Positions 9,988-18,875 of a DNA stretch of 64,000 bases are shown piece by piece (the stretch's first letter is position 1; every line of letters begins with the position of its first letter). This DNA is from Methylomonas koyamae (lineage in GTDB: Bacteria > Pseudomonadota > Gammaproteobacteria > Methylococcales > Methylomonadaceae): assembly GCF_006483455.1 (NCBI RefSeq), contig NZ_PPPU01000006.1:186001-250000 (forward strand), given 5' to 3'. The notes under the pieces were generated by a model, which saw nothing but the letters and a program-made list of their open reading frames with translations, searched no databases and had not been told where the DNA came from. A program made the position numbers and the translations under genes.

Positions 9988-10307
9988 TTCCGGCAATTCG
10001 CTGCAAACCCAGGTCGGACAAGGCTTGCAGCTCTAGTAAATTTCCTACTCCTGACGGGCTTTTTTGCTTAGAAAATACCGTTTCTTAATCTTTCCTTAAT
10101 CAAAATTGCAGGATTTCTTTAATCTTAGGCCTGTAGTTTACAAACCGCTATCGCGATTTATCGGCAGAACTACACGCAAATAGCTGAATGGAAAACATTA
10201 TTCCCCGACACGGCGCATGCGAAAGCCGCTTTGCGGTCAAGACAGAGACGCGTTGTACCAGCGCCTGAACATAAGGGATTTGATTAATTTTGTTATGGAG
10301 TTTCACC
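9988..10307 (+). other. Intergenic region, AT-rich, no gene seen
   Basis: About 320 bases between the last glycosyltransferase and the acyltransferase. It becomes AT-rich from about 10,050 and ends in a ribosome site, ATGGAG at 10,295-10,300. It probably holds a promoter for the acyltransferase gene, but no convincing sigma-70 or sigma-54 box could be fixed by eye. Confidence 0.4.
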
Positions 10308-11039
10308 TTGATTTCTGAAAAGCATTCTTTCGACAACTGTTTTGAGGTTTTTTTAGCTGATACGCCGGAAAGCAAGCGAATCCACTACCACCTCAGGTAT
10401 CAAGTTTACTGCGACGAACTCGGATACGAGGATAAGGAACTGTTTCCGCAGCAATTGGAATTCGACGATTGGGACCAGCATGCGGTGCATTTCATTGTCC
10501 GCCACCGTTTCACCGGCCAATGGCTGGGTGCATTGCGCGTAGTCAGTCCGCAGGGGCAAACCTTTCCGTTCGCGGAAAAATACGAACAGGACGAGCCGCT
10601 GGCCGATGCCCATCATCGCGACTCTATCGAAATTTCCCGCCTTTGCGTACTGCGCGAAGCCCGGCGCTTCGCTCCCCGCTCCCAAGCCGCCGTCGACGCC
10701 GATCCGGCCAGCAACGTCAAGTACCTCAACACCTTACGCCAGCAAAGCCGCAGCATCATGTGGGGCCTGTACCGCGCTGCGGTCGACTACTCGGCGGAAA
10801 ACGGCATCAAGCACTGGTTCATTCTAGTGGCGCCGGCTTTGGCTTATGCCGTGAAAAAACAGGGTTTCGACATGCGCCAAGTGGCAGAACCCTGCGAACA
10901 CCGCGGTTTGCGCACGCCGTATATGCTGGATGTCGACCACATTCTGCAAAATCCGCTGTGGGACGAGGACTACCAAATCGGCTACCGACTTTATTCAGAA
11001 CTGGAGCAAGGCGAGTTTGCCGTTCGCCAGAGGGCTTAG
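10308..11039 (+). CDS. PEP-CTERM/exosortase system-associated acyltransferase
   Basis: 243 residues from a TTG at 10308, with GGAG 8 bases upstream; an in-frame TTG at 10290 lacks such a site. The sequence is N-acyltransferase-like (related to autoinducer synthases and the FeeM type): RIHYHLRYQVYCDELGY near the N-terminus, then HFIVRHRFTGQWLGALRVV. It closely fits the family that occurs with exosortase/PEP-CTERM loci and exopolysaccharide genes, which matches four PEP-CTERM proteins in this window. The chemical product is not established for the family. The exosortase gene itself is not in this window. Confidence 0.8.
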   Translation: MISEKHSFDNCFEVFLADTPESKRIHYHLRYQVYCDELGYEDKELFPQQLEFDDWDQHAVHFIVRHRFTGQWLGALRVVSPQGQTFPFAEKYEQDEPLADAHHRDSIEISRLCVLREARRFAPRSQAAVDADPASNVKYLNTLRQQSRSIMWGLYRAAVDYSAENGIKHWFILVAPALAYAVKKQGFDMRQVAEPCEHRGLRTPYMLDVDHILQNPLWDEDYQIGYRLYSELEQGEFAVRQRA

Positions 11040-11133
11040 CGGCTACTCTGCTTGGCCGCGGCGGTTATCGAGTTATCGCCGCCGGCCACATTCAAAACGA
11101 CCTGTTGTAGGTCCGGTTGGTGAAAACAGACCG

Positions 11134-11808
11134 TTATTTTCTGGATGAACCCGGCAAATGTAGTGTCGAGTTTTGTCCATTGTTAGTGGAGTTATCGCTT
11201 TCCCTATGTGATGAAGTATTTTCAAAAATTGGAATATCCAGCGTTTGAGAGGCGCTCTGCATTACAGCGATCAAATCGGGAGGGAGTTGATTCAAATCAG
11301 ATGCTTTATAAGTGCGATTAGTGCAGTTAGCGGAGTAAGCATTATTTTCTAAATTAGTTTTATTTGCCTGCTTGTTGTAATTATTAATATCCATTTGTAA
11401 CTGCTTAACACTTTCCATATATTTCTTGCCATCCTGGTTAAACTCCTTGATCAGCTTGGTATTGTGTGTATCAATTTTTAATCTGCGATCTATCAGGCTT
11501 TGTTCCGTTTGGCTCAAATTTAATTTACGCTTTTCCAGTTCCGTGTTTTTCACCGTCAAAGCGGTACTCATTTCTTTAATGTCGTATAAAGTTTTGGCGC
11601 AAGTTCTTAACTCATCAAGTGTCATGGTTTTTAATTGGTAAGACGAGTTGACCTTCTTACCTGAAGCCTTGCTTGGCATTATGACTAAGTCAGACTCTTT
11701 GGATTGTGTTTCTAAAGGCTTTTCCACACTCTTTTGCGGTGCGGTTTGGCATGCGCTTAACATCAAAGCCGACAAGCAGGCTAGCATCACGCTATATTTC
11801 GGGCTCAT
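11134..11808 (-). CDS. Predicted lipoprotein of unknown function
   Basis: 224 residues from the ATG at 11808; a TTG at 11832 would add eight residues. The N-terminus is a lipoprotein signal with the lipobox LSAC, so the protein should be lipid-anchored. The middle is a charged helical, coiled-coil stretch (about residues 75-150: LTVKNTELEKRKLNLSQTEQ and onward). The C-terminal third is low-complexity and rich in Asn, Ser and Thr. No known domain recognised. It is the last gene of an AT-rich three-gene group on the minus strand; the 37-base gap suggests co-transcription with the retropepsin-like gene. Confidence 0.65.
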   Translation of the reverse strand: MSPKYSVMLACLSALMLSACQTAPQKSVEKPLETQSKESDLVIMPSKASGKKVNSSYQLKTMTLDELRTCAKTLYDIKEMSTALTVKNTELEKRKLNLSQTEQSLIDRRLKIDTHNTKLIKEFNQDGKKYMESVKQLQMDINNYNKQANKTNLENNAYSANCTNRTYKASDLNQLPPDLIAVMQSASQTLDIPIFENTSSHRESDNSTNNGQNSTLHLPGSSRK

Positions 11809-11845
11809 AAGAATGTTTTTTAGTTTAGACAAAGCATGGAAATTT

Positions 11846-13048
11846 CTAACCGGATCTAGCAGTTAAAAGCATATAGCCTTTATCGGAATCCAGTTCAATT
11901 TTAAATCGGTTAAGAAAACTCAACCCGAGCAATCCATCTGATGAACCGAGTTCCTCGGTTATAGCAACTTCGATATGTCTGGCCTCAAGACCTTGCACGG
12001 AAATTGAGTCGACGTAACCCCGGTAAGCCACTCCGATGCCATTGGCCGTTTGGGTTAGCATCTTAGGCCAACTTGCATAATCCAGCTTCAAGCGATCCGC
12101 AAACGATTTGGAAAGAGTGACCAGCGTAGCGCCGGTATCGACCACAAAACTGCCTCGTTGTTGTTTGTTAACACTAACTTGAGAAAGTATGGCCGCGCCT
12201 TGTTTGTTAAGTCGTATTTTGGCTTTACCCTTGCCGTGCATTTCTGAGCATTGCGGATTCTTGTATAAAACACTCAACAGGTTTTCCGCGTTTACGGCGT
12301 CGTTGGGATGCAGATAAGCATACTGTTCAAGCGGCGGTATGCCGGCACAAGGTTGATTGATTCTTTGATACAGATTGGCTAGTTCAAACGGCGTTTGTAT
12401 TTCTCCCGGCATCAGTGCCAGTGTTTGCTCGTATTCGCCAATCGCTGCTTTAAAATCCCCCATTTCGCTTTGTGTTTGCGCACGAATAAAATGGGGATTA
12501 GGCTGCAGTGGAAACAATTCAACTAGTTTATCGGCCGAGTCCATCGCAATCTTCCAGTCTGAAAGTCTTCTGGCGGCGGTATTTCGGTAAATATGCAATT
12601 CATCATATTCGCCGCAGTTTTGGAAAAAATGCTCGCTCAGATTAATGCAGGATCGAGAGTCATCAGTCAAAATCATGTCGTTACAGTGTCTTATCACCGC
12701 CGCTCGATCGCACAATTCCGCTGGTTTATCTTGTAGTTTACTGCCGTAACCGCCGGGTTTGGCTCGGACTTTGGTGCGAATCTCTTTAGCAAAGTTATAT
12801 TGGCTGCCAATGGCCATAAACAGTATCAGCACCGTACCCACTGTAACAACAAGTGAATTGGATTTTATCCACCCGTAACATTGGTTTAACAAAAAGGCTT
12901 TCGGTCTGAATTGAGTGCGTGTATTTACCGGTGCTTCCGAATATCTTCTCGTTACCGATATCTGAATTTTATTACCGCAGAATATACAATAATTGGCGTC
13001 GATTTCATTTTCGCTTTTGCATTTAGAACAATATATTGTGTTGCTCAT
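11846..13048 (-). CDS. Zinc-ribbon, TPR and retropepsin-like aspartic protease domain protein
   Basis: 400 residues from ATG 13048. Order of parts: an N-terminal zinc ribbon (CSKCKSENEIDANYCIFC), one membrane helix near residues 78-96, TPR-like helical repeats about 150-250, and a C-terminal retropepsin-like domain. The protease domain has the catalytic triplet in VVDTGATLVTLS (Asp near 304) and a second hydrophobic-glycine segment, DGLLGLSFLNRF, as in bacterial clan AA single-domain proteases that act as dimers. Topology suggests a cytoplasmic zinc ribbon and a periplasmic protease. Substrate unknown. Preceded by a small zinc-ribbon membrane protein and followed by a lipoprotein. Confidence 0.75.
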   Translation of the reverse strand: MSNTIYCSKCKSENEIDANYCIFCGNKIQISVTRRYSEAPVNTRTQFRPKAFLLNQCYGWIKSNSLVVTVGTVLILFMAIGSQYNFAKEIRTKVRAKPGGYGSKLQDKPAELCDRAAVIRHCNDMILTDDSRSCINLSEHFFQNCGEYDELHIYRNTAARRLSDWKIAMDSADKLVELFPLQPNPHFIRAQTQSEMGDFKAAIGEYEQTLALMPGEIQTPFELANLYQRINQPCAGIPPLEQYAYLHPNDAVNAENLLSVLYKNPQCSEMHGKGKAKIRLNKQGAAILSQVSVNKQQRGSFVVDTGATLVTLSKSFADRLKLDYASWPKMLTQTANGIGVAYRGYVDSISVQGLEARHIEVAITEELGSSDGLLGLSFLNRFKIELDSDKGYMLLTARSG

Positions 13049-13068
13049 ATTATTAAAGGTCCGGCTTT

Positions 13069-13326
13069 CTAGTTCTGAGTACCGTATTTGGCCCACGCCC
13101 AAAGTAAACCATATAGCACGGCAAAAGACACTATTGCAGATATGATAATTTGTATCGTGTACTCCACCATGTTACGAAAAAAGCTAAAAATTTCCCCCAA
13201 AAATCCAGAACTATCCTTACTAGTTTTAACGTTTAAAATAGATTCTTCAATTGCCATTTTAACGCCACATCTTTTGCAAAAAATAGCAATATATTTATTT
13301 TTTTCGCCGCAGTTGTAACAAAACAT
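13069..13326 (-). CDS. Small zinc-ribbon membrane protein
   Basis: 85 residues. The N-terminus holds two CxxC knuckles (CYNCGEKN and CKRCGVKM), and a membrane helix spans about residues 57-78. The stop lies 20 bases before the ATG of the zinc-ribbon/retropepsin gene, which has the same ribbon-plus-helix start, so the two probably form an operon and may associate. Function unknown. Confidence 0.65.
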   Translation of the reverse strand: MFCYNCGEKNKYIAIFCKRCGVKMAIEESILNVKTSKDSSGFLGEIFSFFRNMVEYTIQIIISAIVSFAVLYGLLWAWAKYGTQN

Positions 13327-13628
13327 AAGTATGCAATTGTTTGAGATTTAGCGCATTCTAACAGCAAGTCTGTGTCAGTGGTGTATCGCTTAAGCGCCAA
13401 CTCAGGCGCAAGCGGCTCGGAAGTTCTTGCTTATCAAATAACAGACTGAGAGCTTGAGATTTCAAGACCACTTTACTTTTTAAAATTACGATGCGTTTGA
13501 TTGGTGGGATTTCAACTATGATTGTCCCCAGGGAAGATTGTTGTATTGTTCAGAACAATAAGCCTTACAGCAGTTTCGCGCCAGAAAAAGCCGCGTGGCT
13601 TCTATGTTTTGGCGGATTATCGACGAGT
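13327..13628. other. Intergenic region, nothing clear
   Basis: About 300 bases between the small zinc-ribbon gene and the Sel1 gene, AT-rich. A 49-codon open frame on the plus strand (about 13,490-13,639) overlaps the end of the Sel1 gene and has no recognisable content. No tRNA, repeat or terminator was identified. Confidence 0.3.
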
Positions 13629-14261
13629 TTATTTCCGCAATAGGATTTGTATCTCTGCAATTTGTGCTGGGGTCAGTTTTTGAGCTACCTGCTCTTTAAA
13701 TCTTTCGGAATCAGCATCGCCTTGGTTGGCAGCAAGGCTGAACCACTTGTATGCTTGAATTGAATCTTGAGGAATAACTCTTCCTTCGGAGTACATTTCT
13801 CCAAGCATGATTTGCGCCTTTAAGTGCCCATTTACGCCGGCTTTTTCTAACCATACTATTGCCGCTTGATGATTTTCGGGCACTCCTTCACCGTTCAAAT
13901 ACATTTTTCCTAAAATGTAGTAAGCCGAAACACTGCCATTTCTAGCTGCTTCCTCAATCAGAGCTCTTGATTTTTTAGGATCGCTTGGTTTGCCGTGATT
14001 ATCAATTACATCGAGTAATAATCGGGCTGGTTCAAATCCTTGGTTTGCAGCCTTTTCAATCCATTTTTTTGATTCATCAAGATTCTGTGGCACTCCGTCG
14101 CCTTTAGCATACATTACACCCAATTTAGTTTGCGCTTTCGCGTCACCGAGGTTTGCCATAGCTTTGATTGAAACCACTTTAGATTCAAATTCATCCGCAC
14201 GAACCGGCAAGGTGCCAATCAAAATCGAAAAGCAATGAATAAAAAAGAATAATCTCCGCAT
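13629..14261 (-). CDS. Sel1-repeat (SLR) secreted protein
   Basis: 210 residues from ATG 14261, which gives a clean signal peptide ending near PVRADE; a longer in-frame start at 14297 does not. Four or more Sel1-like repeats of about 36 residues follow, for example AQTKLGVMYAKGDGVPQNLDE and AYYILGKMYLNGEGVPENHQ. Such repeats are protein-binding solenoids. The product is likely periplasmic; the partner is unknown. It reads toward the zinc-ribbon/lipoprotein group and lies just beside the first MITE copy. Confidence 0.8.
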   Translation of the reverse strand: MRRLFFFIHCFSILIGTLPVRADEFESKVVSIKAMANLGDAKAQTKLGVMYAKGDGVPQNLDESKKWIEKAANQGFEPARLLLDVIDNHGKPSDPKKSRALIEEAARNGSVSAYYILGKMYLNGEGVPENHQAAIVWLEKAGVNGHLKAQIMLGEMYSEGRVIPQDSIQAYKWFSLAANQGDADSERFKEQVAQKLTPAQIAEIQILLRK

Positions 14262-14337
14262 CAGTAAGTTCCAATCGAGAATTTGAGAACACAGCAATTA
14301 GTCGACCTTGAATAATTTAATCTTCAACTAGCCAAAC

Positions 14338-14474
14338 CTAGCAGGTTGGTGAAAAACTCATTTTTGACCCTGATTCAGTCTGTATTTAGTTGAAGCATGA
14401 TACTGCAGACACTATATATTGATTAAGCTGACCAAAATTAGCGCCTGAAATATGGTTTTTCACCAACCTGCTAG
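14338..14474. mobile_element. 137-bp MITE, copy 1
   Basis: Non-coding element with perfect 20-bp terminal inverted repeats (starting CTAGCAGGTTGGTG, ending in its complement). It is identical over all 137 bases to the copy at 17355-17491, in the same orientation. The ends and lack of coding content fit a miniature inverted-repeat transposable element moved by a transposase encoded elsewhere. CTAG is present at both ends and may belong to the element or to a target duplication. Copy 1 lies between the Sel1 gene and a PEP-CTERM gene. Confidence 0.85.
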
Positions 14475-14534
14475 GCTGGAACCAAGAGGGATTATTGCCG
14501 ACATTTAGAGAACAAGTGCGCGACCAGAAAATCA

Positions 14535-15719
14535 CTAGGAATAACGACGAACGGCGCGTAAAAATCCTCTTTTACTGCTAGACATCAGCCACAACAGTCC
14601 GCTACCAAATAACCAGAAAGCCGCCGGCGCCGGAACGGGCGCACTCAACGGCGTCATTTTGAAAGAGCTGCCACTACCGGTAAACGTCAATCCGGTGACA
14701 AAACCCAGCGGGTCGCCGGGATCGATCACGGCGGATGTTTCGATGCCGGCTATGCGGAACTTGCCAATGCCGTTTTGAAAACCAAGTTCGCCGAAGTTGA
14801 ACCAGACACCCGCAAGCAATCGGATACCGCTGTCCACGTATTGACCACTGGTTTCATCCCAAATCAGCAGTTCAAATTTGCCATCACCATATTGGTTCGG
14901 AATCATCACATCACCAAACAACGTATCCTGATTCAACGCTTCGTAGGTATAGGCAACAGCAACATCCGGATCATAGAATCCGCCGGGCTTAGGCTTTCCA
15001 TTTTGGTCCAAAGTTGGTTGTGGGGGCGCATCAAAACTAAATCCGTCACCGCTGGATACTGGTAGGACTGGAGTGGTGGGTAACGCCACCCCTGAAAGTG
15101 AATCGCTAACAGAAAAACTATCAATCAGGCCCGTTATACGAAAATCCATCAAACCATTGGTCACTTTGTTTATTTGATATCCAAATTTAAGCGGTTGCGT
15201 TTGAAATACGCTTTTCAGATCGTTCGTTTGAAAAGACCCTATACCGAATTGAGATGGATCAAATAAGGCAGTTATAGAAAACTCGGAGCCTGTGAGGGCC
15301 GCTGTGTCATTTCCCAGATTAATCGCCTCAAACGAAATAACGTCGTAATTTCCCTGATTCACAACCCCATGAAAACCGTTTAAGTCGATTTCCGCCTGTG
15401 TAACATCCCTGTTATCTTGGAAGGCAAAGCCTATGCCCCTGTTACTGACAAACGAAAATTTGTTTGTAATCGCTGTCGACAAATAAGCGTTGTTCCAATA
15501 ATCCCCTTCCCACTCGGTATAAGGCAGAGTGTCTGGATTAAATCGACTATTATCCGGTTGCTCGGGATTGAACAAAAATTGACCTGAAAACAAATTGCCT
15601 ATATTTGCCACACTACCTTCGCTTGAAATAATATGGCCGGTATAAGAAATTTGCTGGGTCGCGTTGGCGTTAATCGACGCAAAAAACAATAGCAACAAAC
15701 CGATGCGGTTTATTTTCAT
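14535..15719 (-). CDS. PEP-CTERM sorting domain protein, unknown function
   Basis: 394 residues. The ATG at 15719 has CTGGAG 7-8 bases upstream. An N-terminal signal peptide (LLLLFFASINANA) opens the protein. The C-terminus is a PEP-CTERM signal: VPAPAAFWLFGSGLLWL, then a basic tail with RR. The body is a beta-rich extracellular domain with no known catalytic motif; segments such as GHIISSEGSVANIGNLFSG resemble domains often found in PEP-CTERM proteins. Exosortase would remove the tail and deliver the protein to the cell surface or matrix. Confidence 0.8.
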   Translation of the reverse strand: MKINRIGLLLLFFASINANATQQISYTGHIISSEGSVANIGNLFSGQFLFNPEQPDNSRFNPDTLPYTEWEGDYWNNAYLSTAITNKFSFVSNRGIGFAFQDNRDVTQAEIDLNGFHGVVNQGNYDVISFEAINLGNDTAALTGSEFSITALFDPSQFGIGSFQTNDLKSVFQTQPLKFGYQINKVTNGLMDFRITGLIDSFSVSDSLSGVALPTTPVLPVSSGDGFSFDAPPQPTLDQNGKPKPGGFYDPDVAVAYTYEALNQDTLFGDVMIPNQYGDGKFELLIWDETSGQYVDSGIRLLAGVWFNFGELGFQNGIGKFRIAGIETSAVIDPGDPLGFVTGLTFTGSGSSFKMTPLSAPVPAPAAFWLFGSGLLWLMSSSKRGFLRAVRRYS

Positions 15720-15777
15720 GACATTCTCCAGTCAAATGGGTTTTAAACAATGCAAGGAGGCAAAGGGCGGCAATGTT

Positions 15778-16770
15778 TTATTTTTTATCAAAATAAAATT
15801 GCGTAATTGTTGGCAAATGGTCACTGATATTGTCTTTGATTTCCGCCAATATTGACCTAACCTCAGCATCCTTCAAATTAGCAGATCTAGCCAATGCCTC
15901 TTCAATAGGCCGCCAGCGAACAGTTTTGGCTACGTGTTCAGGAGGTGGTGTTTCAGAAGACAAAGACAAAGCCGCTAGATCAATTTTAGAAACATATTTG
16001 TTCGTGGAGTTTTCCAGCCATAAATAAGAAAAGTCAGAAGGATCATTGATCGCTTCGAAGTTAACTCCTTCTTGCGACTTTATCGGCTCCCATTCATCGG
16101 CAGTCGGTGGCGCGTTCCAATCGCCGACTACTAAAATGTCCGCATCGACTTCCCGTATGGATTGCGCCATCCAATCAGCTAAAACCTCTGCCGATTTGCG
16201 GCGCCGGCTAGCTCCTTCGGCCATGGCTTTTAAGTGTACGCCAACAGTTTGAAAATCAAACCGTCCCGCTGCCCCTACTTTCGCTTCGAAATGCCCGTGC
16301 AAAGGTGTTCTGTTTGCGAAAGCGTCTTTACCATCCTCGGTTCTGTGCGTGCCGACAGGAAATAAATCCTTCACAGCAGTTTTTGCTCTAATAAAATCCC
16401 GATCCCACATCATCGCAACACGCTGTTCGCCGCCCGCCTGCGTATAATAAACGACATAATCTCCAGCACCGCGAATACCGGTCAATTCGTCGGCTATCGC
16501 GTCAAAAACTCCCTTATAGCGGCCATCTTCCGACGGACCGGCGACTTCCTGAAAAACGAACAAATCGGCGTTAAACGCTTCGAGTATATCGGTAACCAAG
16601 GCTACTCTGCGCTTGTCCTTGGTTGTTGATTTTCTTGCGCCGAACCATTCAATATTCCATTGCACTATGTTTAAAAACGCATCGCTATCCTTATATTTAT
16701 CCGGCACGATACCCGAGAATGCTTTCGATAACCGGTCGTTTGATTCAGTAGTAACTTGGTTGTCACTCAT
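15778..16770 (-). CDS. Endonuclease/exonuclease/phosphatase family protein
   Basis: 330 residues. Start ATG 16770 has a near-perfect ribosome site (AGGAGGAAATAA). The EEP fold motifs are in order: QWNIEWFG near the start, FVFQEVAG (metal-binding Glu), VVGDWNAPP (Asp and Asn), and the C-terminal SDHLPTI with the catalytic Asp-His. There is no signal peptide, so it is probably cytoplasmic. The family covers nucleases and phosphoesterases; the substrate cannot be told. It sits between the two MITE copies together with a PEP-CTERM gene. Confidence 0.8.
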   Translation of the reverse strand: MSDNQVTTESNDRLSKAFSGIVPDKYKDSDAFLNIVQWNIEWFGARKSTTKDKRRVALVTDILEAFNADLFVFQEVAGPSEDGRYKGVFDAIADELTGIRGAGDYVVYYTQAGGEQRVAMMWDRDFIRAKTAVKDLFPVGTHRTEDGKDAFANRTPLHGHFEAKVGAAGRFDFQTVGVHLKAMAEGASRRRKSAEVLADWMAQSIREVDADILVVGDWNAPPTADEWEPIKSQEGVNFEAINDPSDFSYLWLENSTNKYVSKIDLAALSLSSETPPPEHVAKTVRWRPIEEALARSANLKDAEVRSILAEIKDNISDHLPTITQFYFDKK

Positions 16771-16906
16771 ATTTATTTCCTCCTAACTTTGGGCAGGCAG
16801 ATATTATTCGCGTCTTTTTATAGAGCGCTGCTGATTATGACTTGACTCAAGGCTCTTAGCTTACTCCGGGGAGCCGCCATACGGCAGAATCACGGCGCGT
16901 TCCGTC

Positions 16907-17215
16907 TTATTTAGCCAATGTTTTGATGGCCCAAACAAAGACACCAAAACAACTAATCCAAAACATTGCCGGGGCGCAGGGTCTTAAATCAATGCCGAGT
17001 ACTTAAATTTGAATATATCCAGGTTCTTTTACAGACAACTCAAGCATTAAAACAATGCCAAACGATGCGATTGCAGCGCAAGGCAGGCCAAAACATAAAT
17101 AGGGCGTTTTCTCCCATCCAGCCTTTATCTACGGCCACCAATTTAATTTATACATTGTAAAGATGTAAGCCAAAATACCCAATATTAAATAAATACTGTA
17201 AGCGTTTTGAAGGCT
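16907..17215 (-). pseudogene. Decayed small membrane protein gene (candidate)
   Basis: On the minus strand one reading frame from about 17,215 to the TAA at 16907-16909 carries three hydrophobic segments: IYLILGILAYIFTMY, CAAIASFGIVLMLEL and MFWISCFGVFVWA. It is broken by two in-frame stops (TAG after NWWP, TAA after YIQI) and lacks a good start codon. The pattern fits a degraded three-helix membrane protein. AT-rich DNA can give hydrophobic frames by chance, so this is tentative. The rest of 16,771-17,262 shows nothing else. Confidence 0.35.
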
Positions 17216-17262
17216 GTCAACACTTTTTCAAACGATATTATGGTTATTCATAATAATTTAGC

Positions 17263-17688
17263 TCACGGGTTTTTAAATAATTTGTCTATCAAAAACTGCT
17301 CAATCGCCTGTTCGAAAGTTCGCAACGGATTTGTTTTAGCAAGTTTTTTGTTGCCTAGCAGGTTGGTGAAAAACTCATTTTTGACCCTGATTCAGTCTGT
17401 ATTTAGTTGAAGCATGATACTGCAGACACTATATATTGATTAAGCTGACCAAAATTAGCGCCTGAAATATGGTTTTTCACCAACCTGCTAGTGTGATATA
17501 ATTAATTTCCCTGATTCATCAACTAAAACTCTTACGTCAACCCAACCTGAAAGATTGGTTTTCTTGAAGCATCTATAACCGGCAACGTTTTTAGGGGAGT
17601 TTAAATAACCTGCCTGATCCTCATGGATTATTATGGTCGACAATTGCTTTGTGGCAATAGTTATCAAGCTTACGGCAATAATTAACAA
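17263..17688 (-). pseudogene. Gene interrupted by the MITE at 17355-17491
   Basis: The minus-strand frame from the TTG near 17688 encodes about 66 residues (including NVAGYRCFKKTNLSGWVDVR and VLVDESGKL) and stops at a TAG formed by the MITE end. Beyond the element an open frame continues to TGA 17263-17265 with plausible protein (KTNPLRTFEQAIEQFLIDK). The simplest reading is one small protein gene split by the insertion. The Gly-Trp-Val-Asp-Val-Arg stretch is faintly like a TonB C-terminal domain, but that is not firm. The original start is also unclear. Confidence 0.45.
17355..17491. mobile_element. 137-bp MITE, copy 2
   Basis: Identical to the copy at 14338-14474 at every base, with the same perfect 20-bp terminal inverted repeats and the same orientation. 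Perfect identity 3 kb apart points to recent movement or gene conversion. It lies inside a small minus-strand gene and supplies that gene's premature stop. Confidence 0.85.
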
Positions 17689-17844
17689 TAGAAAATTGGT
17701 TATCCGAGATTAATTAATTTAATGCCACTTAATTTCGTATCACAGAGATACCCGACAGAGCCACTCTTTCAATCTGAGACAAATCAATTCCGTCGGCTGT
17801 ATCTACCCATCGCGCTCTCATATTACGGAAATACGCTTTACAAG

Positions 17845-18816
17845 TTATGGAATAATCTTGTGGGCTTTAAGTTCGAAAGCAAATTTTTCAGCAAGCAGCT
17901 CAAATCCCGCCGGATAGGGATGTAACTCGTTATCCCATAGCTCATGTGCAATTTGTACAGTGCGAAGATCAATATGAAAAACCTCTTGATACTGCACTGA
18001 CAATGATTGCACCATTTCATTAAAAGCGTCGATAAAAGTCTTGACGATTTCATATCTAATTTCTAGTTGCTTATGTCTGACATTTTTGTCGAGCGATTCG
18101 TCGTAAGGAAAATTCTTGTCTTCTAAGCTCGGTCCAAACCAGGGACCTACTTTCCAACCCAAAAACTGTAACAATCCTCTGCCGTCGGGCCAGGGGTAGC
18201 TGTATCCATGAATGAATATGGGCATGTCAATTTGGTTTTCTAATGCGGCTTTCAGAGACATGTCGATGACGTATTCATAAGCCGTTTTAAGAGCGCCGAA
18301 AGAATTGTTCATGACCCCATCGTTAACATGGGGAAGACCCGAACGGGAATTATTGATGTAGGGGAAAAACTCGCTACCTGCTATATCATTTCCCCCTGCC
18401 GAAAGCAGTAAAGCACGTGGTTTGATGGAGTTGATTTTAATTACAAGTTCAGCGATTCGAGACGGGGCGTCCACATGGTGGGGGCCAACGCCTGGTATTC
18501 CCCAGAGCTCTCGCGGCACTTTGCCGTAAGCAATGTCATTTAAGGTCGATCCGGCGACCGCAATTTCATCAATTTCATACCCATAATCTAGTTCCAGACA
18601 ATCGATTAAGTCTTTGCCTGGCAAATAGTCGAACCATGAATCTCCTTGCGCCAATATTTTGCTATTATTTGAGACAGAAAACTTTGTAGTGGATTTGAGC
18701 GCAGTCCTGTACCACTTTCGATCATTTCTAACTTTTTCGATTTGTCCAAATAATTCCGCTTTGCCTCTAATTTCCAATTGAATATTTTCTAACGATTCTT
18801 TATGGGTATTATTCAC
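17845..18816 (-). CDS. SGNH/GDSL-type hydrolase
   Basis: 323 residues from a GTG at 18816 with GGAG upstream. Family blocks are visible: GDSWFDY (catalytic Ser near residue 60), AVAGSTLND (block II Gly), SAGGNDIAG (block III Asn near 143), and a late WDNELHPYPAGF segment with the catalytic His near 299. No signal peptide is seen. SGNH enzymes cleave esters; the substrate is unknown. It starts 59 bases after the two-TM SLATT-like gene on the same strand, so the two probably form a unit. Confidence 0.75.
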   Translation of the reverse strand: MNNTHKESLENIQLEIRGKAELFGQIEKVRNDRKWYRTALKSTTKFSVSNNSKILAQGDSWFDYLPGKDLIDCLELDYGYEIDEIAVAGSTLNDIAYGKVPRELWGIPGVGPHHVDAPSRIAELVIKINSIKPRALLLSAGGNDIAGSEFFPYINNSRSGLPHVNDGVMNNSFGALKTAYEYVIDMSLKAALENQIDMPIFIHGYSYPWPDGRGLLQFLGWKVGPWFGPSLEDKNFPYDESLDKNVRHKQLEIRYEIVKTFIDAFNEMVQSLSVQYQEVFHIDLRTVQIAHELWDNELHPYPAGFELLAEKFAFELKAHKIIP

Positions 18817-18875
18817 GACATCTCTCCATTTAAAAAATATTTTTCCGAATAAACCGGGCTTATAACAACTAGGCG

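Noticed and set aside
13490-13639. 49-codon plus-strand frame
   Set aside because: Overlaps the end of the Sel1 gene, no family or ribosome site recognised.
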